In this document: positions 1-8,735 of the stretch, one piece after another
Layout of the letters: each line of letters opens with the position of its first letter
Position numbering within the stretch: position 1 is the stretch's first letter
DNA from: Pseudomonas tolaasii NCPPB 2192
GTDB lineage: Bacteria > Pseudomonadota > Gammaproteobacteria > Pseudomonadales > Pseudomonadaceae
Reading direction: 5' to 3'
Length of the DNA: 64,000 bases
Assembly (NCBI RefSeq): GCF_002813445.1
Contig: NZ_PHHD01000001.1
Location: forward strand, 4,774,001 to 4,838,000
Position numbers and translations under genes: made by a program
Notes under the pieces: generated by a model
The model's database searches: none
What the model saw: only the letters and a program-made list of their open reading frames with translations
Told to the model about the DNA's origin: nothing

Positions 1-1
1 T

Positions 2-349
2 GGTTCCAACAGCGAACCGGCGCGGGTTGCAACGGCGCAGCTGTTGGCCCTGGCAGTGCCGCCGACGGCGATCATGGCCGGCAATAACCTGATGACGCTG
101 GGCGCCATGCACGCGCTGCGCAACGCGCGTATCGAGGTGCCGGGGCAGATGGCCCTGGTCGGTTTTGATGATTTTGACTGGGCGGATTTTTTCGTGCCGC
201 GCCTGACCCTGATCGCGCAGCCGGTCAAGGAACTCGGCGCCCGCGCGGTGCAATTGCTGTTGCAGCGCATGGCAGCACCCGCCGCACCCACCCAAAGCGT
301 GCGCCTGGCGCCGTGCCTGCAGGTGCGTAATTCATGTGGCTGTATCTGA
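2..349 (+). CDS. LacI-family transcriptional regulator, C-terminal part
   Basis: Only the last 115 residues are inside the window; the reading frame is open from the first bases, so the DNA-binding half lies upstream. The visible part is the end of a periplasmic-binding-protein-like sugar sensor domain: a stretch with AIMAGNNLMTLGAMHALR, then VALVGFDDFDWADFF-like residues and a closing part with QPVKELGARAVQLLLQR. These are hallmarks of LacI/GalR regulators. It ends 16 bases before the xylulokinase start, so the two are probably co-transcribed and the regulator probably senses the sugar or polyol processed by that kinase. The exact ligand cannot be read from this fragment. Confidence 0.9.
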   Translation, partial: GSNSEPARVATAQLLALAVPPTAIMAGNNLMTLGAMHALRNARIEVPGQMALVGFDDFDWADFFVPRLTLIAQPVKELGARAVQLLLQRMAAPAAPTQSVRLAPCLQVRNSCGCI

Positions 350-365
350 CTGGAATGACCTGCGT

Positions 366-1826
366 ATGAGCCGTCCTGTTTCCCTGGGTATTGATCTGGG
401 CACTTCCGAACTCAAGGCGATTTTGATGGATGCCGACGGCGCCGTGCTGGCCCGCACGGGCGTGCGCCTGAGCGTCACGCGCCGTCACAGCGGCTGGTCC
501 GAGCAGGCGCCGCAAGACTGGTGGCAAGCCTGTTTGCAGGCGCTGAGTGTGTTGCGCGAACACGAAGCCTTTCAACACGTGGCGTGCATCGGCTTGTCCG
601 GCCAGATGCACGGTGCGGTGTTGCTCGGGCATGACAACCGCGTGCTGTACCCGGCGATTTTGTGGGACGACTCGCGTGCCGTGGCCGAGGCTGAACAGCT
701 CGGCGCGGGCTTTGCCGAGGCGACCGGCAGCCTGCCCATGGCCGGGCTTACGGCGCCGAAACTGCTATGGCTGCAACGGCATGAGCCCGACGTGTTCAAC
801 GCGATTGATTGCGTGCTGTCGCCCAAGGATTACCTGCGCCTGCGCCTGAGTGGCGAGCGCATCAGCGAGATGTCGGACGCTGCCGGCACGTTGTGGCTGG
901 AGGTGGCACGCCGGGAATGGTTTGCGCCGATGCTGCGCGCCACGGGGCTGACACCTGCGCACATGCCGAGGCTGGTGGAAGGTGGCGCGGCCGCCGGCTT
1001 TGTCACCGCGCGCGGGCTGGGCTTGCCTGAAGGCGTGGTGATTGCCGGTGGTGGTGGCGACAACCCGGTCGCCGCCGTCGGTATCGGCGCAATTAACGCA
1101 GGAGACGGTTTCATCACCCTCGGCACCAGTGCAGCCGTTGTCGCGATTACCGATCACGCCGCCGGCAACCCGGCCAGTGCGGTCCACAGTTTCTGCCATG
1201 CGCTGCCGGACCGCTGGTACACCATGGGCGCCATGCTCGCCGGTGCCAGTTGCCTGCGCTGGGTCACTCGCCTGACCGGCACCGCCGATGAACAAACCTT
1301 GCTGGACCACGTACAGGCGCAATTGCCAATTGCACAGCCTGTGCCGTTGGATACGCCGCTGTTCCTGCCGTACCTCGCCGGAGAGCGCACGCCTCACAAC
1401 GACCCTTTGCTGCGCGGCGGCTTTATGAACCTGGGCCACGATTGCACACCGGCGATGCTCGGTTACGCGGTGATGGAAGGCGTGGGCTTTGGTTTGCTCG
1501 ACGCACTGCATGCCGTGCAATCGGCAGGCGCCAGCGTGGGGGCTTGCGCACTGGTGGGTGGCGGCGCACGTAGCGAATATTGGGCGCAATTGCTGGCGAA
1601 CATCCTGCAACGGGAGGTTTTCACGCTGCACGGCAGCGAGTTGAGTGCGTGTATCGGCGCGGCGAAGCTGGGGTTTCTGGCGATCGGGCAAGGGGAAGGG
1701 TTGTTGCGCGAGGGCATGCCGGTCAAGGCACGGTACTTCCCGGATGCCTCGCACAAAACGGTGCTTGAGAGTCGCTATCGTAAATTCCAGGGTTTGCTAA
1801 CCGCCGCGAAGCAACTGCACGGCTGA
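366..1826 (+). CDS. xylB: Xylulokinase (FGGY carbohydrate kinase)
   Basis: The 486-residue protein phosphorylates D-xylulose to xylulose-5-phosphate in the cytoplasm for entry into the pentose phosphate pathway. It has the N-terminal FGGY phosphate-binding motif (LGIDLGTSELKAI near residues 7-19), a GQMHG segment near residue 80, a glycine-rich GGGGDNPVAAVG segment near 230, and the C-terminal adenosine motif VGGGARSEYWAQLLA near 400. The ATG at 366 is chosen because it begins directly at the conserved MSRPVSLGIDLG; an in-frame ATG at 336 would overlap the regulator. Such kinases serve polyol (mannitol/arabitol) or xylose use in fluorescent pseudomonads; the LacI neighbour does not tell which. 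Another FGGY pentulose kinase is possible but less likely. Confidence 0.85.
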   Translation: MSRPVSLGIDLGTSELKAILMDADGAVLARTGVRLSVTRRHSGWSEQAPQDWWQACLQALSVLREHEAFQHVACIGLSGQMHGAVLLGHDNRVLYPAILWDDSRAVAEAEQLGAGFAEATGSLPMAGLTAPKLLWLQRHEPDVFNAIDCVLSPKDYLRLRLSGERISEMSDAAGTLWLEVARREWFAPMLRATGLTPAHMPRLVEGGAAAGFVTARGLGLPEGVVIAGGGGDNPVAAVGIGAINAGDGFITLGTSAAVVAITDHAAGNPASAVHSFCHALPDRWYTMGAMLAGASCLRWVTRLTGTADEQTLLDHVQAQLPIAQPVPLDTPLFLPYLAGERTPHNDPLLRGGFMNLGHDCTPAMLGYAVMEGVGFGLLDALHAVQSAGASVGACALVGGGARSEYWAQLLANILQREVFTLHGSELSACIGAAKLGFLAIGQGEGLLREGMPVKARYFPDASHKTVLESRYRKFQGLLTAAKQLHG

Positions 1827-1835
1827 ACGTTTGTA

Positions 1836-1853
1836 TGGCGAGCGCGCTTGCCA
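1836..1853. repeat. Single REP-like hairpin after xylB
   Basis: A near-perfect 8-base inverted repeat (TGGCGAGC / GCTTGCCA, two-base loop) lies 10 bases after the xylB stop. It has the core of the Pseudomonas REP element and may act as transcript end or mRNA stabiliser. Confidence 0.6.
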
Positions 1854-1939
1854 CAGAAGCCATCGGTTCCTGAGGCATAAATACATAGGTATATTGGCGC
1901 CAAACCTCTCGATACATACGCCCAGCCTATGGACCGCCC

Positions 1940-2842
1940 ATGATTAACTTCCGACTGATTCGCCACTTGTGGCTGTTCCTCGCTGTGGCCGAAGAGCAAA
2001 ACTTTGGCCGCGCCGCCAAGCGCCTGGGCATGTCACAACCGCCTTTGAGCGAGCAGATCCAGGTGCTCGAGCAGGCGCTCAAGGTCACGCTGTTCGACCG
2101 TTCCCGGCGTGGCGCCAAGTTGACGCCGGTGGGCGCGGCGATCCTGCCGGCGGTGCGCAAGTTCGCCGAGCAGTTGGAGCGCCTTGAGCTGGCGGTGGAG
2201 GAGGCGGTGGCGGGGCAGTCGGGCATGTTGACCATCGGCGCGATTTCCACGGCAATGTTTGACGTGTTGCCCGGCCTGATCGACCACCTCAAGCAGCAAT
2301 ACCCGCACTTGACAGTATCGGTGCGGGAAATCGACAGCGTCGAGGCGGTGCCCGCGCTGGAAGCAGGGGATATCGACCTGGCTTTCGCCCGGCTCGACGG
2401 CGACCTCGGCCCGGCGATTCAGTCGCTGCCGCTGCAGGAAGACCGCCTGATGGTGGCCTTGCCGAGCACCCATCTGCTGGCGGCGCGCAGCCGTGTCAGC
2501 CTGGCAAGCCTGGCCAGCGAGCCGCTGGTGATGTTTTCGCGCAAGGTCAGCCCGGTGTATTTCGATAACCTGATTGCCACGTGCCGCGCCAGCGGGTTTT
2601 CGCCGCGGGTGTTGCACGAAGTGCGTTCGGTGGCGTCACAGATCGCGTTTGTCAGCTGTGGCCAGGGCATCGCGCTGGTGCCGGCGTCGCTGAAAAAGCT
2701 CGCGCCGGACAACGTGGTGCTGCGCCCGCTGACGCAAAAACTGAATGTGGTGACCGCTGCCGTGGCGTGGAACAGCGAGCGCCCGAACCCCTTGGTGACC
2801 GAGCTGGTGGCGCAATTCCAGGCTCATACGATTGGCGTATGA
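1940..2842 (+). CDS. LysR-family transcriptional regulator
   Basis: This 300-residue protein has the LysR layout. An N-terminal winged helix-turn-helix covers residues 1-65, with LWLFLAVAEEQNFGRAAKRL and MSQPPLSEQIQVLEQ. It is followed by a substrate-binding effector domain from about residue 90 to 295 (LTIGAISTAMFDVLPGLI; GDIDLAFARL; VSCGQGIALVPASL). It probably activates a neighbouring target when bound to a small co-inducer. The alpha/beta hydrolase 78 bases downstream on the same strand is the obvious candidate, although LysR regulators more often control a divergent gene and the upstream neighbour is not divergent. The sequence resembles the BenM/CatR branch, so an aromatic ligand is conceivable but unproven. 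Confidence 0.88.
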   Translation: MINFRLIRHLWLFLAVAEEQNFGRAAKRLGMSQPPLSEQIQVLEQALKVTLFDRSRRGAKLTPVGAAILPAVRKFAEQLERLELAVEEAVAGQSGMLTIGAISTAMFDVLPGLIDHLKQQYPHLTVSVREIDSVEAVPALEAGDIDLAFARLDGDLGPAIQSLPLQEDRLMVALPSTHLLAARSRVSLASLASEPLVMFSRKVSPVYFDNLIATCRASGFSPRVLHEVRSVASQIAFVSCGQGIALVPASLKKLAPDNVVLRPLTQKLNVVTAAVAWNSERPNPLVTELVAQFQAHTIGV

Positions 2843-2920
2843 ATGCGTTCCGGTTTCCGTTATTTACACCTGGCCAAAAACCCTTGAGATTGGCAGCCTG
2901 ACCGTTCAAGGAGCCCCACC

Positions 2921-3721
2921 ATGTCGTTTGTCCACACCGTTTTGCCGCTGACGGTAGAAGGCGTTGCGCTGAACATCGCCGCCCTGCATCGCCAGGGCGA
3001 GCGTGCGCCCATCGTGTTCCTGCACGGCTTTGGCTCGACCAAGGAGGACTACGCCGATATCGTCCTGCACCCGGCATTCGACGGGCACCCCTTCGTCGCT
3101 TATGACGCGCCCGGTTGCGGCGAAAGCCAGTGCGCCGACCTGTCGAAAATCGGCATCCCTTTCCTGCTGGAAACCGCACTGCAGGTGCTGGAGCATTTCG
3201 ATCTCCAGCGCTTCCATCTGGTCGGCCATTCCATGGGCGGTTTGACGGCCCTGATGCTGGCCCACCGTTTCCCCGGCCGGGTGCTGAGCTTTACCGATAT
3301 CGAAGGCAATATTGCCCCTGAGGACTGTTTTCTCAGCCGGCAGATTGTCGACTTTCCGGCGAACGATCCCGAAGCGTTTTTCAGTGCCTTTATCGAGCGC
3401 ACCCGACATGCGCCGGCCTACGCCAGCGCGCTGTATTCGGCGAGCCTGCGCCACAAGGTGCGGGCCGGGGCGGTACGCGGGATTTTCCAGTCGATGGTCG
3501 AGCTGTCCGACCACGGCGACCTGATGGGCAAATTCCTCGGCCTGCCTCTCCCGAAGATGTTCATGTATGGCGAGCAAAACGCCACGCTGTCCTACCTGGC
3601 GCATATCCAGGCCCGGGGCGTGCGTCTGGCACCGATCGCCGAGTGCGGGCACTTCCCGATGTATTCCAACCCAGTCGCCATGTGGCAGCAGATCGCTGAC
3701 TTTCACAGCCATTGCGGTTGA
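2921..3721 (+). CDS. Alpha/beta-fold hydrolase
   Basis: This 266-residue cytoplasmic hydrolase has no signal peptide. The oxyanion strand IVFLHGFGSTKEDYAD is near residue 30 and the nucleophile elbow GHSMGG near 105; the Asp/His parts of the triad are probably GEQNATL near 230 and AECGHFPMY near 247. A strong AAGGAG-type ribosome binding site precedes the ATG. The substrate, an ester or C-C bond, cannot be told from sequence. It follows a LysR regulator on the same strand and converges with the EamA exporter gene, from which it is separated by 30 bases. Confidence 0.87.
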   Translation: MSFVHTVLPLTVEGVALNIAALHRQGERAPIVFLHGFGSTKEDYADIVLHPAFDGHPFVAYDAPGCGESQCADLSKIGIPFLLETALQVLEHFDLQRFHLVGHSMGGLTALMLAHRFPGRVLSFTDIEGNIAPEDCFLSRQIVDFPANDPEAFFSAFIERTRHAPAYASALYSASLRHKVRAGAVRGIFQSMVELSDHGDLMGKFLGLPLPKMFMYGEQNATLSYLAHIQARGVRLAPIAECGHFPMYSNPVAMWQQIADFHSHCG

Positions 3722-3751
3722 GACGTTCGGCGCCTCAAATCCTTCCTCCCG

Positions 3752-4684
3752 TCACGTCGGCTGCCTCACGGCGGCCTCGTGCGAGCGCAGCAGGTCGTGC
3801 CCGCTGACCACCACAATGCCGACGAGCACTAACAGCGATCCCAGCACGAAAGAGGTGTCCAGCGGTTCGTCCAGCAGCCACACACCGAACACCACGCCAA
3901 ACAGCGGCGTGAGGAATGACAGCACACCCAGCCGAGAGGCCAGGTAGCGCCCGAGCAACCAGAACCACACCAGCAGGCTGAGAAACGAAAACACCAGCGT
4001 CTGGAACGCGAGGCTCGCAACGGCGATGCCCGAGAGGTGCAAGGCGGTTTGCCCGGTCACCACCGCCACGCCGGCGAGGATTACGCAGGCGCCGGCCAAT
4101 TGGTAAAACAGCGTGAGCGGCGCGGGCGCCTGAGCCAGTTTCGAGCAGCGAATGCTCAAGGTGGTCGCGCCCCAGGCGATGGCACCCACCACGCCCAGCG
4201 CATCGCCGATCCGTTGCGGGGTGATCAGGCCTTCGCCCGGCGCAGCGGGTGCGTAGAACGCCACGGCAATGCCGATAAACGCAATGCCGATGCCCAGCCA
4301 TTGCACGCCGCTCAGGCGCTCGCTGGCAAAGCGCAGGTGCAAGCCAATGGCGGCGAATATCGGTGCGGTGTACAGGAAAATCACCATGTGCGCCGCCGAG
4401 GTGTAGCTCAAGCCCACCGACACCGCGATGTACTCCACGCCAAACAACAGCCCGACGATCACGCCGCCGCGCCAGGTGTCCAGGCGGCATTGCACGCGGT
4501 AACGGCGCAGCATCAACAGGGCACCGACCAACGCGGCGGCGACCCCCGAGCGCACGGCGATTTGCAGCACGGGCGCAATGTCCCCGGCGGTCACTTTGAT
4601 CGCGACCTGTTGCAGGCCCCAAATGGCGCTGATCACGATCATCAGCAGGGCGGCGAGTTTATCGATGGGCTGGCGGGTGTTCAC
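3752..4684 (-). CDS. EamA/DMT-family transporter
   Basis: The 310-residue integral membrane protein has two repeated EamA halves, each with about five transmembrane helices (first half roughly 10-145, second 160-295). WGLQQVAIKVTAG and WGATTLSIRCSKL mark the two halves at their conserved WG positions. Members export amino acids, nucleobases or other small metabolites across the inner membrane by proton exchange. The start ATG lies at the edge of a 204-bp divergent promoter region shared with an SDR gene. The substrate is unknown. Confidence 0.88.
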   Translation of the reverse strand: MNTRQPIDKLAALLMIVISAIWGLQQVAIKVTAGDIAPVLQIAVRSGVAAALVGALLMLRRYRVQCRLDTWRGGVIVGLLFGVEYIAVSVGLSYTSAAHMVIFLYTAPIFAAIGLHLRFASERLSGVQWLGIGIAFIGIAVAFYAPAAPGEGLITPQRIGDALGVVGAIAWGATTLSIRCSKLAQAPAPLTLFYQLAGACVILAGVAVVTGQTALHLSGIAVASLAFQTLVFSFLSLLVWFWLLGRYLASRLGVLSFLTPLFGVVFGVWLLDEPLDTSFVLGSLLVLVGIVVVSGHDLLRSHEAAVRQPT

Positions 4685-4888
4685 AGTTGGGCTCCTCTGA
4701 CTGAATGGCGTCAGTGTGAGGGCGGCCCAAATGCGGGATGTAGTGCCAAAACGACAAGCGATAGCGGCGAATGGTCATTTATTCCATGACGCGGCGTCAC
4801 AGGTCCCGTGACCGCCATGGCATTGAAGCTTGCCGAAGCGCAGTGCTTCACTGCCGGTCTGTTTAACCTGAGTCAAGGAACCTCTGTC

Positions 4889-5575
4889 ATGCCCCACAAA
4901 ACCTGTCTGATCATCGGTGCGTCCCGCGGCCTTGGCCTGGCCCTGGCCGAGGAGTATTGCGCGCGCGGCTACCGTGTGATCGCCACTGCTCGCGGTGAGT
5001 GTCCGCAGCTGGAAAACCTCAAAGTTTGTTACCCCGAGCGCCTGACCCTTGAACGGGTCGACATCACCGACCTCGCCTCGGTGCGCGCCCTGCAGGCGCG
5101 GCTGGCGGCGACGCGCTTGAACACACTGTTTATCAATGCCGGCATCTGCAAAGCCAATGAGCTCAATACCTTGCAGGTCGACGAGCAGGACTTTGTCGAC
5201 ATGCTGCTCACCAACGCCCTGAGCCCGATGCGCGCGCTGGAGCTGTTGCACGCCAATGTGGAGCCTGACGGCGTGGTCGCGGTGATGTCTTCCGAACTGG
5301 GCAGTGTTGCCGCCAACCGTGGCGTGTGGGAGTTGTACAGCGCCAGCAAGGCGGCGCTGAACATGTTGATGAAGGCGTTTTACGCGCGTCACCAGGAAGG
5401 CTCGCTGGCTTACTTGCTGGTCGCGCCCGGCTGGGTGCGCACGCAAATGGGCGGGCCCAATGCGTTGCTCGAGATCAGCGAAAGCATCCCGCTGGTGGTG
5501 CAAACCGTGGAAAGCCACGCCGGCAAACCGGGCCTGACCTTTACCGACCGGCTCGGCGCAACGCTGCCCTGGTAA
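4889..5575 (+). CDS. SDR-family oxidoreductase
   Basis: This 228-residue short-chain dehydrogenase has the N-terminal NAD(P) site GASRGLGLALAEEY near residues 10-23. The catalytic serine is in the SSELGSV segment and the YxxxK pair in LYSASKAALNML. The ATG at 4889 is chosen because it has AAGGA eight bases upstream and begins directly at the Rossmann strand; an earlier in-frame ATG adds 27 residues without family support. It resembles small C-factor/CsgA-type SDRs that often accompany acetyltransferases or signalling genes. Its partner here is a GNAT gene 53 bases downstream, probably in the same transcript. The substrate is unknown. Confidence 0.87.
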   Translation: MPHKTCLIIGASRGLGLALAEEYCARGYRVIATARGECPQLENLKVCYPERLTLERVDITDLASVRALQARLAATRLNTLFINAGICKANELNTLQVDEQDFVDMLLTNALSPMRALELLHANVEPDGVVAVMSSELGSVAANRGVWELYSASKAALNMLMKAFYARHQEGSLAYLLVAPGWVRTQMGGPNALLEISESIPLVVQTVESHAGKPGLTFTDRLGATLPW

Positions 5576-5628
5576 CCCCGTAAACCGACGCATAAACGGC
5601 CAGGGACGGCAGCTGACGAGGAATCCTG

Positions 5629-6306
5629 ATGAAGCCCTGGCCCGAGCTGAGCCAACTGCCCCCCGACACCCTCACACCGCCGATTTACCAGTGGGAACGC
5701 CTGGCCCGCGAGGACATCGCTCAGGTGTGCGCCCATTTTCGCCGCTGGTACCCCGACATTACCGTGGGGTCGGCGCGCTACTTCTGTGATGAGCACTTCT
5801 ACGCCACCCGGGTGTGCCTGGCCGGCGAGGATGACCGTGACGTCATCGTCTTCATCGCCCGCCATGCCGGTGAGATGGTGGCCGCCGTCGCCCTGGAAAA
5901 GAACCCTGACAACAACGTGCTCTACAACCGTGTGGGCGCCTGCGACCCGGCGCACCGCGGCACCGGCGCCAGCGGTTTCATGCTCTACATCATGGACGCC
6001 CTGGCGGTGCATATGGGGTTTGCCATGGTGTGGAATATCGTCACGCTCAAGTCCAGGGCGGCGCAGCGTTTGATCGAACGCGCCGACTATGAACCGGTGG
6101 GCATCGTGCCGTATTCGGACCGCGAGTTGAACGCGGGTGGCGCCGTCACCCACGTCAGCGAAATCATTTACGTGAAGTTGTTCAAGACACCGGTGCCGCT
6201 GTCGCCGATCAGCACTGAAAACATGACCGATAAGGTTCGTGCGCTGTGGCACAGCCTGGAAGGCCAGGCGGCGCGGCTTGGCTGGTTAACGGGCAAGCCG
6301 GATTGA
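5629..6306 (+). CDS. GNAT-family N-acetyltransferase
   Basis: This 225-residue protein contains a GNAT fold from about residue 65 to 185. The acetyl-CoA-binding loop is represented by ACDPAHRGTGASGFML, a variant of the Q/RxxGxG/A motif. A later segment, TLKSRAAQRLIERADYEPVG, matches the C-terminal helix-strand of the family. GAGGAA precedes the start. The length exceeds a minimal GNAT by about 60 residues at the N-terminus. Its 3' end overlaps the convergent MFS gene by 21 bases. The acceptor (amine, peptide or antibiotic) cannot be inferred. Confidence 0.8.
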   Translation: MKPWPELSQLPPDTLTPPIYQWERLAREDIAQVCAHFRRWYPDITVGSARYFCDEHFYATRVCLAGEDDRDVIVFIARHAGEMVAAVALEKNPDNNVLYNRVGACDPAHRGTGASGFMLYIMDALAVHMGFAMVWNIVTLKSRAAQRLIERADYEPVGIVPYSDRELNAGGAVTHVSEIIYVKLFKTPVPLSPISTENMTDKVRALWHSLEGQAARLGWLTGKPD

Positions 6307-7434
6307 AGCGAGCAGGGCGGCCCCGGCACTGACCAGCCCCGGCCAGTAGCTCGCGCTCAACAGCAATGGCGCAGCGCTGGCAGAACCCAGGGCACCGCCG
6401 ATAAAAAACGTGGCGATATACAGGCTGTTCAAACGATTGGCCGCCAGGCTGTCCAGCGCCATCACTCGGCGCTGGGAGATGACATGGCAGGCCTGTACGC
6501 CCGCGCTGATGCAAAACGCGCAGGCCATCAGCATGCCCACGCTGTCCAGCAGCGCCCAGCCGATTCCACTGGCGGCCACGGCCAGGCTGCCCGCCAACGC
6601 AGTGGGTCGTGCCGCACCGCGGTCGGCCAGCCAGCCGGCCAATGGCGCGGCGAGGGCACCGCCTACGCCCACCAGCCCGAACAGTGCCAACGCCGTGCCG
6701 CCCAGGCCATGGCGCTGTTGCAGCACCTGCGGAACACTGACCCAGAACAGGCTGAACACTCCGAACAGCAACGCCTGGCACAGCGCGCGCCGACGCAGTT
6801 CAGGGTGCGTGCGCCACAGCGGCCACAACGATGCGATCAACGCCCGATAACCGGGCCCCTGCGGTGGTTGGCACGGTGGCAACACGCCGCGCAGTACCAG
6901 TGCCAGGCTGGCGATCAATACGCCATCAACCACGAACAGCGCGCGCCAACCCGCCACCTGATTCACCAGGTTGGCCACCGGCCACGCCAACAGAATCCCC
7001 AGCAACAGGCCTGCGGTGATTCGGCCCACGGTGGTCCCGCGCCGGTCCGCCGACACCATCGACGCGGCGAGCACCACAATCGCCTGCACCGCAATCGCCG
7101 CGCCGCCGATGCACAGGCACGCCAGCAGAAAAACGGCTGAATTCGGTGCCACGCCGGCACCCGTGAGGGCGACCGCGGCTACGGCCAGCGTGGCCGTCAA
7201 CAGGCGGCGGTTTTCCAGGCGGTCGCCGAGTGGCGCGACCAGCAACAAGCCCAGGCAATAACCGATCTGGCTCAGCGTCACCGGCAGGCCGGTGGCCCAG
7301 GCAGGCAAACCGAAGGATTGGGCGATCACACCACCCAACGGCTGGGCGAAGTAGCTGCCCGCCGTGATCAGCGCACAGGCAAATGCCAGCAACAGCGTGA
7401 GTGGCATCGACAGGGAACGGGTAGACGACGACAT
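6286..7434 (-). CDS. MFS-family transporter
   Basis: This 382-residue inner-membrane protein has about 12 hydrophobic helices and an MFS signature between helices 2 and 3 (APLGDRLENRRLL near residue 75). It resembles DHA1-type drug/metabolite exporters of the AraJ kind. The ATG at 7434 is used because the upstream in-frame start adds six residues and has no better ribosome site. The closing residues overlap the end of the convergent GNAT gene. The substrate is unknown. Confidence 0.87.
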   Translation of the reverse strand: MSSSTRSLSMPLTLLLAFACALITAGSYFAQPLGGVIAQSFGLPAWATGLPVTLSQIGYCLGLLLVAPLGDRLENRRLLTATLAVAAVALTGAGVAPNSAVFLLACLCIGGAAIAVQAIVVLAASMVSADRRGTTVGRITAGLLLGILLAWPVANLVNQVAGWRALFVVDGVLIASLALVLRGVLPPCQPPQGPGYRALIASLWPLWRTHPELRRRALCQALLFGVFSLFWVSVPQVLQQRHGLGGTALALFGLVGVGGALAAPLAGWLADRGAARPTALAGSLAVAASGIGWALLDSVGMLMACAFCISAGVQACHVISQRRVMALDSLAANRLNSLYIATFFIGGALGSASAAPLLLSASYWPGLVSAGAALLASIRLAR

Positions 7435-7506
7435 GAAACGCACCTCGCACAACGGCTTAAAGACGCGGCGAGGATACCCAGTGCGAGGCCGATTTCAGGC
7501 ATCGCG

Positions 7507-7529
7507 GCAGTCAGTGCGATGATGACTGC
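7507..7529. promoter_or_regulatory. Perfect 7-bp inverted repeat in a divergent intergenic region
   Basis: GCAGTCA and TGACTGC are separated by nine bases, between the MFS start (7434, minus) and the NmrA-like start (7694, plus). It could be an operator for either gene. The rest of the 259-bp intergenic stretch shows no coding signal. Confidence 0.3.
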
Positions 7530-7693
7530 GGGGCACTAATATTTGGTTTGAGAGGAGGTTTAGGTGCTCAAAGCCCCGATTGATGATTTTTCGTCACCAA
7601 CGTAATGCTAACCACGCTATCGCTCGGCCATGCCCGGCAACGCAATAATTTCTCCACGGCGACATCCGGTTGCCAACACACAGGAGTTTGACG

Positions 7694-8542
7694 ATGTACA
7701 CGATCATGGGCGTTACCGGGCAAGTCGGCGCCGCTGTTGCCAACACGTTGCTGGCGGCCAATGAACAGGTGCGCGTGGTGGTGCGTGATACCCAAAAAGG
7801 CGCCGCCTGGGCTGCGCAAGGGTGCGAAGTGGCAGTGGCGGACGCCACTGACCTGCAATCGCTGGCCGCTGCGTTCAAAAACAGCCAAGGCGTGTTCATT
7901 CTGCTGCCGCCCAACTTCGACCCGGTCGAAGGCTTCCCGCAAACCCGCGAAATCATCGCCAATATTCATCAGGCGCTGGCCATGACTCGGCCGGGCAAAG
8001 TGGTGTGCATCTCCACCATCGGCGCCCAGGCGAGCCAGCCGAACTTGCTGAACCAGTTGCAATTGCTGGAGCAGAGCCTGCACCAGTTGGACCTGCCCAT
8101 CACCTTCCTGCGCCCGGCGTGGTTTATGGAAAACCATCAGTGGGACATCGAGGCGGCCAAAAGCGGAGTCATTCCAAGCTTTCTGCAACCCCTGGATAAA
8201 CCGGTTCCGATGATCGCCACCCTCGACGTGGGCCGCACCGCTGCCGAATTGCTGCGCGAAACCTGGCAGGGTAAACGCGTTGTGGAATTGCAGGCCACCG
8301 AAACCGTGACTCCCGACAGCATCGCCCAGGCCTTCACCGAACTGCTGGGCCACCCGGTGCGTATGCAGGTGGTGCCACGGGATACCTGGGAAGGGTTGTT
8401 TCACTCCCAGGGTATGCACAACCCGCACCCGCGCATGCAAATGCTGGACGGATTTAACGAAGGCTGGATTTGTTTTGAAGGCGTGCCGCGCGCCGGGCGG
8501 GTGACGTTCAAGGAGGTGCTGGCAGGCTTGTTGGGCCGTTAA
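7694..8542 (+). CDS. NmrA-like NAD(P)-binding protein
   Basis: This 282-residue atypical SDR starts at the ATG after CAGGAG, directly before the dinucleotide motif MYTIMGVTGQVGAAVANTLL (GxxGxxG). It lacks the classical YxxxK pair in a convincing position, as in NmrA/HSCARG or quinone-oxidoreductase-like (QorB/YtfG) members. These sense the NADP(H) state or reduce quinones and electrophiles. Segments VCISTIGAQASQPNL and ITFLRPAWFMENH are typical of the family. It stands alone on its strand, followed by a REPIN. Confidence 0.83.
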   Translation: MYTIMGVTGQVGAAVANTLLAANEQVRVVVRDTQKGAAWAAQGCEVAVADATDLQSLAAAFKNSQGVFILLPPNFDPVEGFPQTREIIANIHQALAMTRPGKVVCISTIGAQASQPNLLNQLQLLEQSLHQLDLPITFLRPAWFMENHQWDIEAAKSGVIPSFLQPLDKPVPMIATLDVGRTAAELLRETWQGKRVVELQATETVTPDSIAQAFTELLGHPVRMQVVPRDTWEGLFHSQGMHNPHPRMQMLDGFNEGWICFEGVPRAGRVTFKEVLAGLLGR

Positions 8543-8563
8543 TAGGACGGCACCCTTCGAAAC

Positions 8564-8651
8564 CGAGCTCCAGCGAGGCTGCGATAGCGGTGGCACTGGC
8601 GAAATCTCTGTTGGCAGTGCCACCGCTTTCGCAGGCAAGCCAGCTCCCACA
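8564..8651. repeat. REPIN-like inverted repeat pair
   Basis: A degenerate left arm with GAGCTCCAGCGAGGCTGCGA and a right arm ending GGCAAGCCAGCTCCCACA flank an internal palindrome (GCGGTGGCACTG / CAGTGCCACCGC). The same layout recurs at 23827-23927 and 23963-24061. Confidence 0.75.
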
Positions 8652-8735
8652 GCGGTTTTTGTGTCGCTGGCAAATTTGTGCCGGGTGATCGACAGTTGAG
8701 TTAAGGTCAATACATCGACCCGAAGCAGCACCACC

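Noticed and set aside
765..1754. Long minus-strand open frame opposite xylulokinase
   Set aside because: It is the antisense shadow of a well-supported kinase; composition is Arg/Gln/His-rich and no family is recognisable.
7453..7693. Small RNA gene in the MFS/NmrA gap
   Set aside because: Only one short hairpin and no promoter/terminator pair could be seen.
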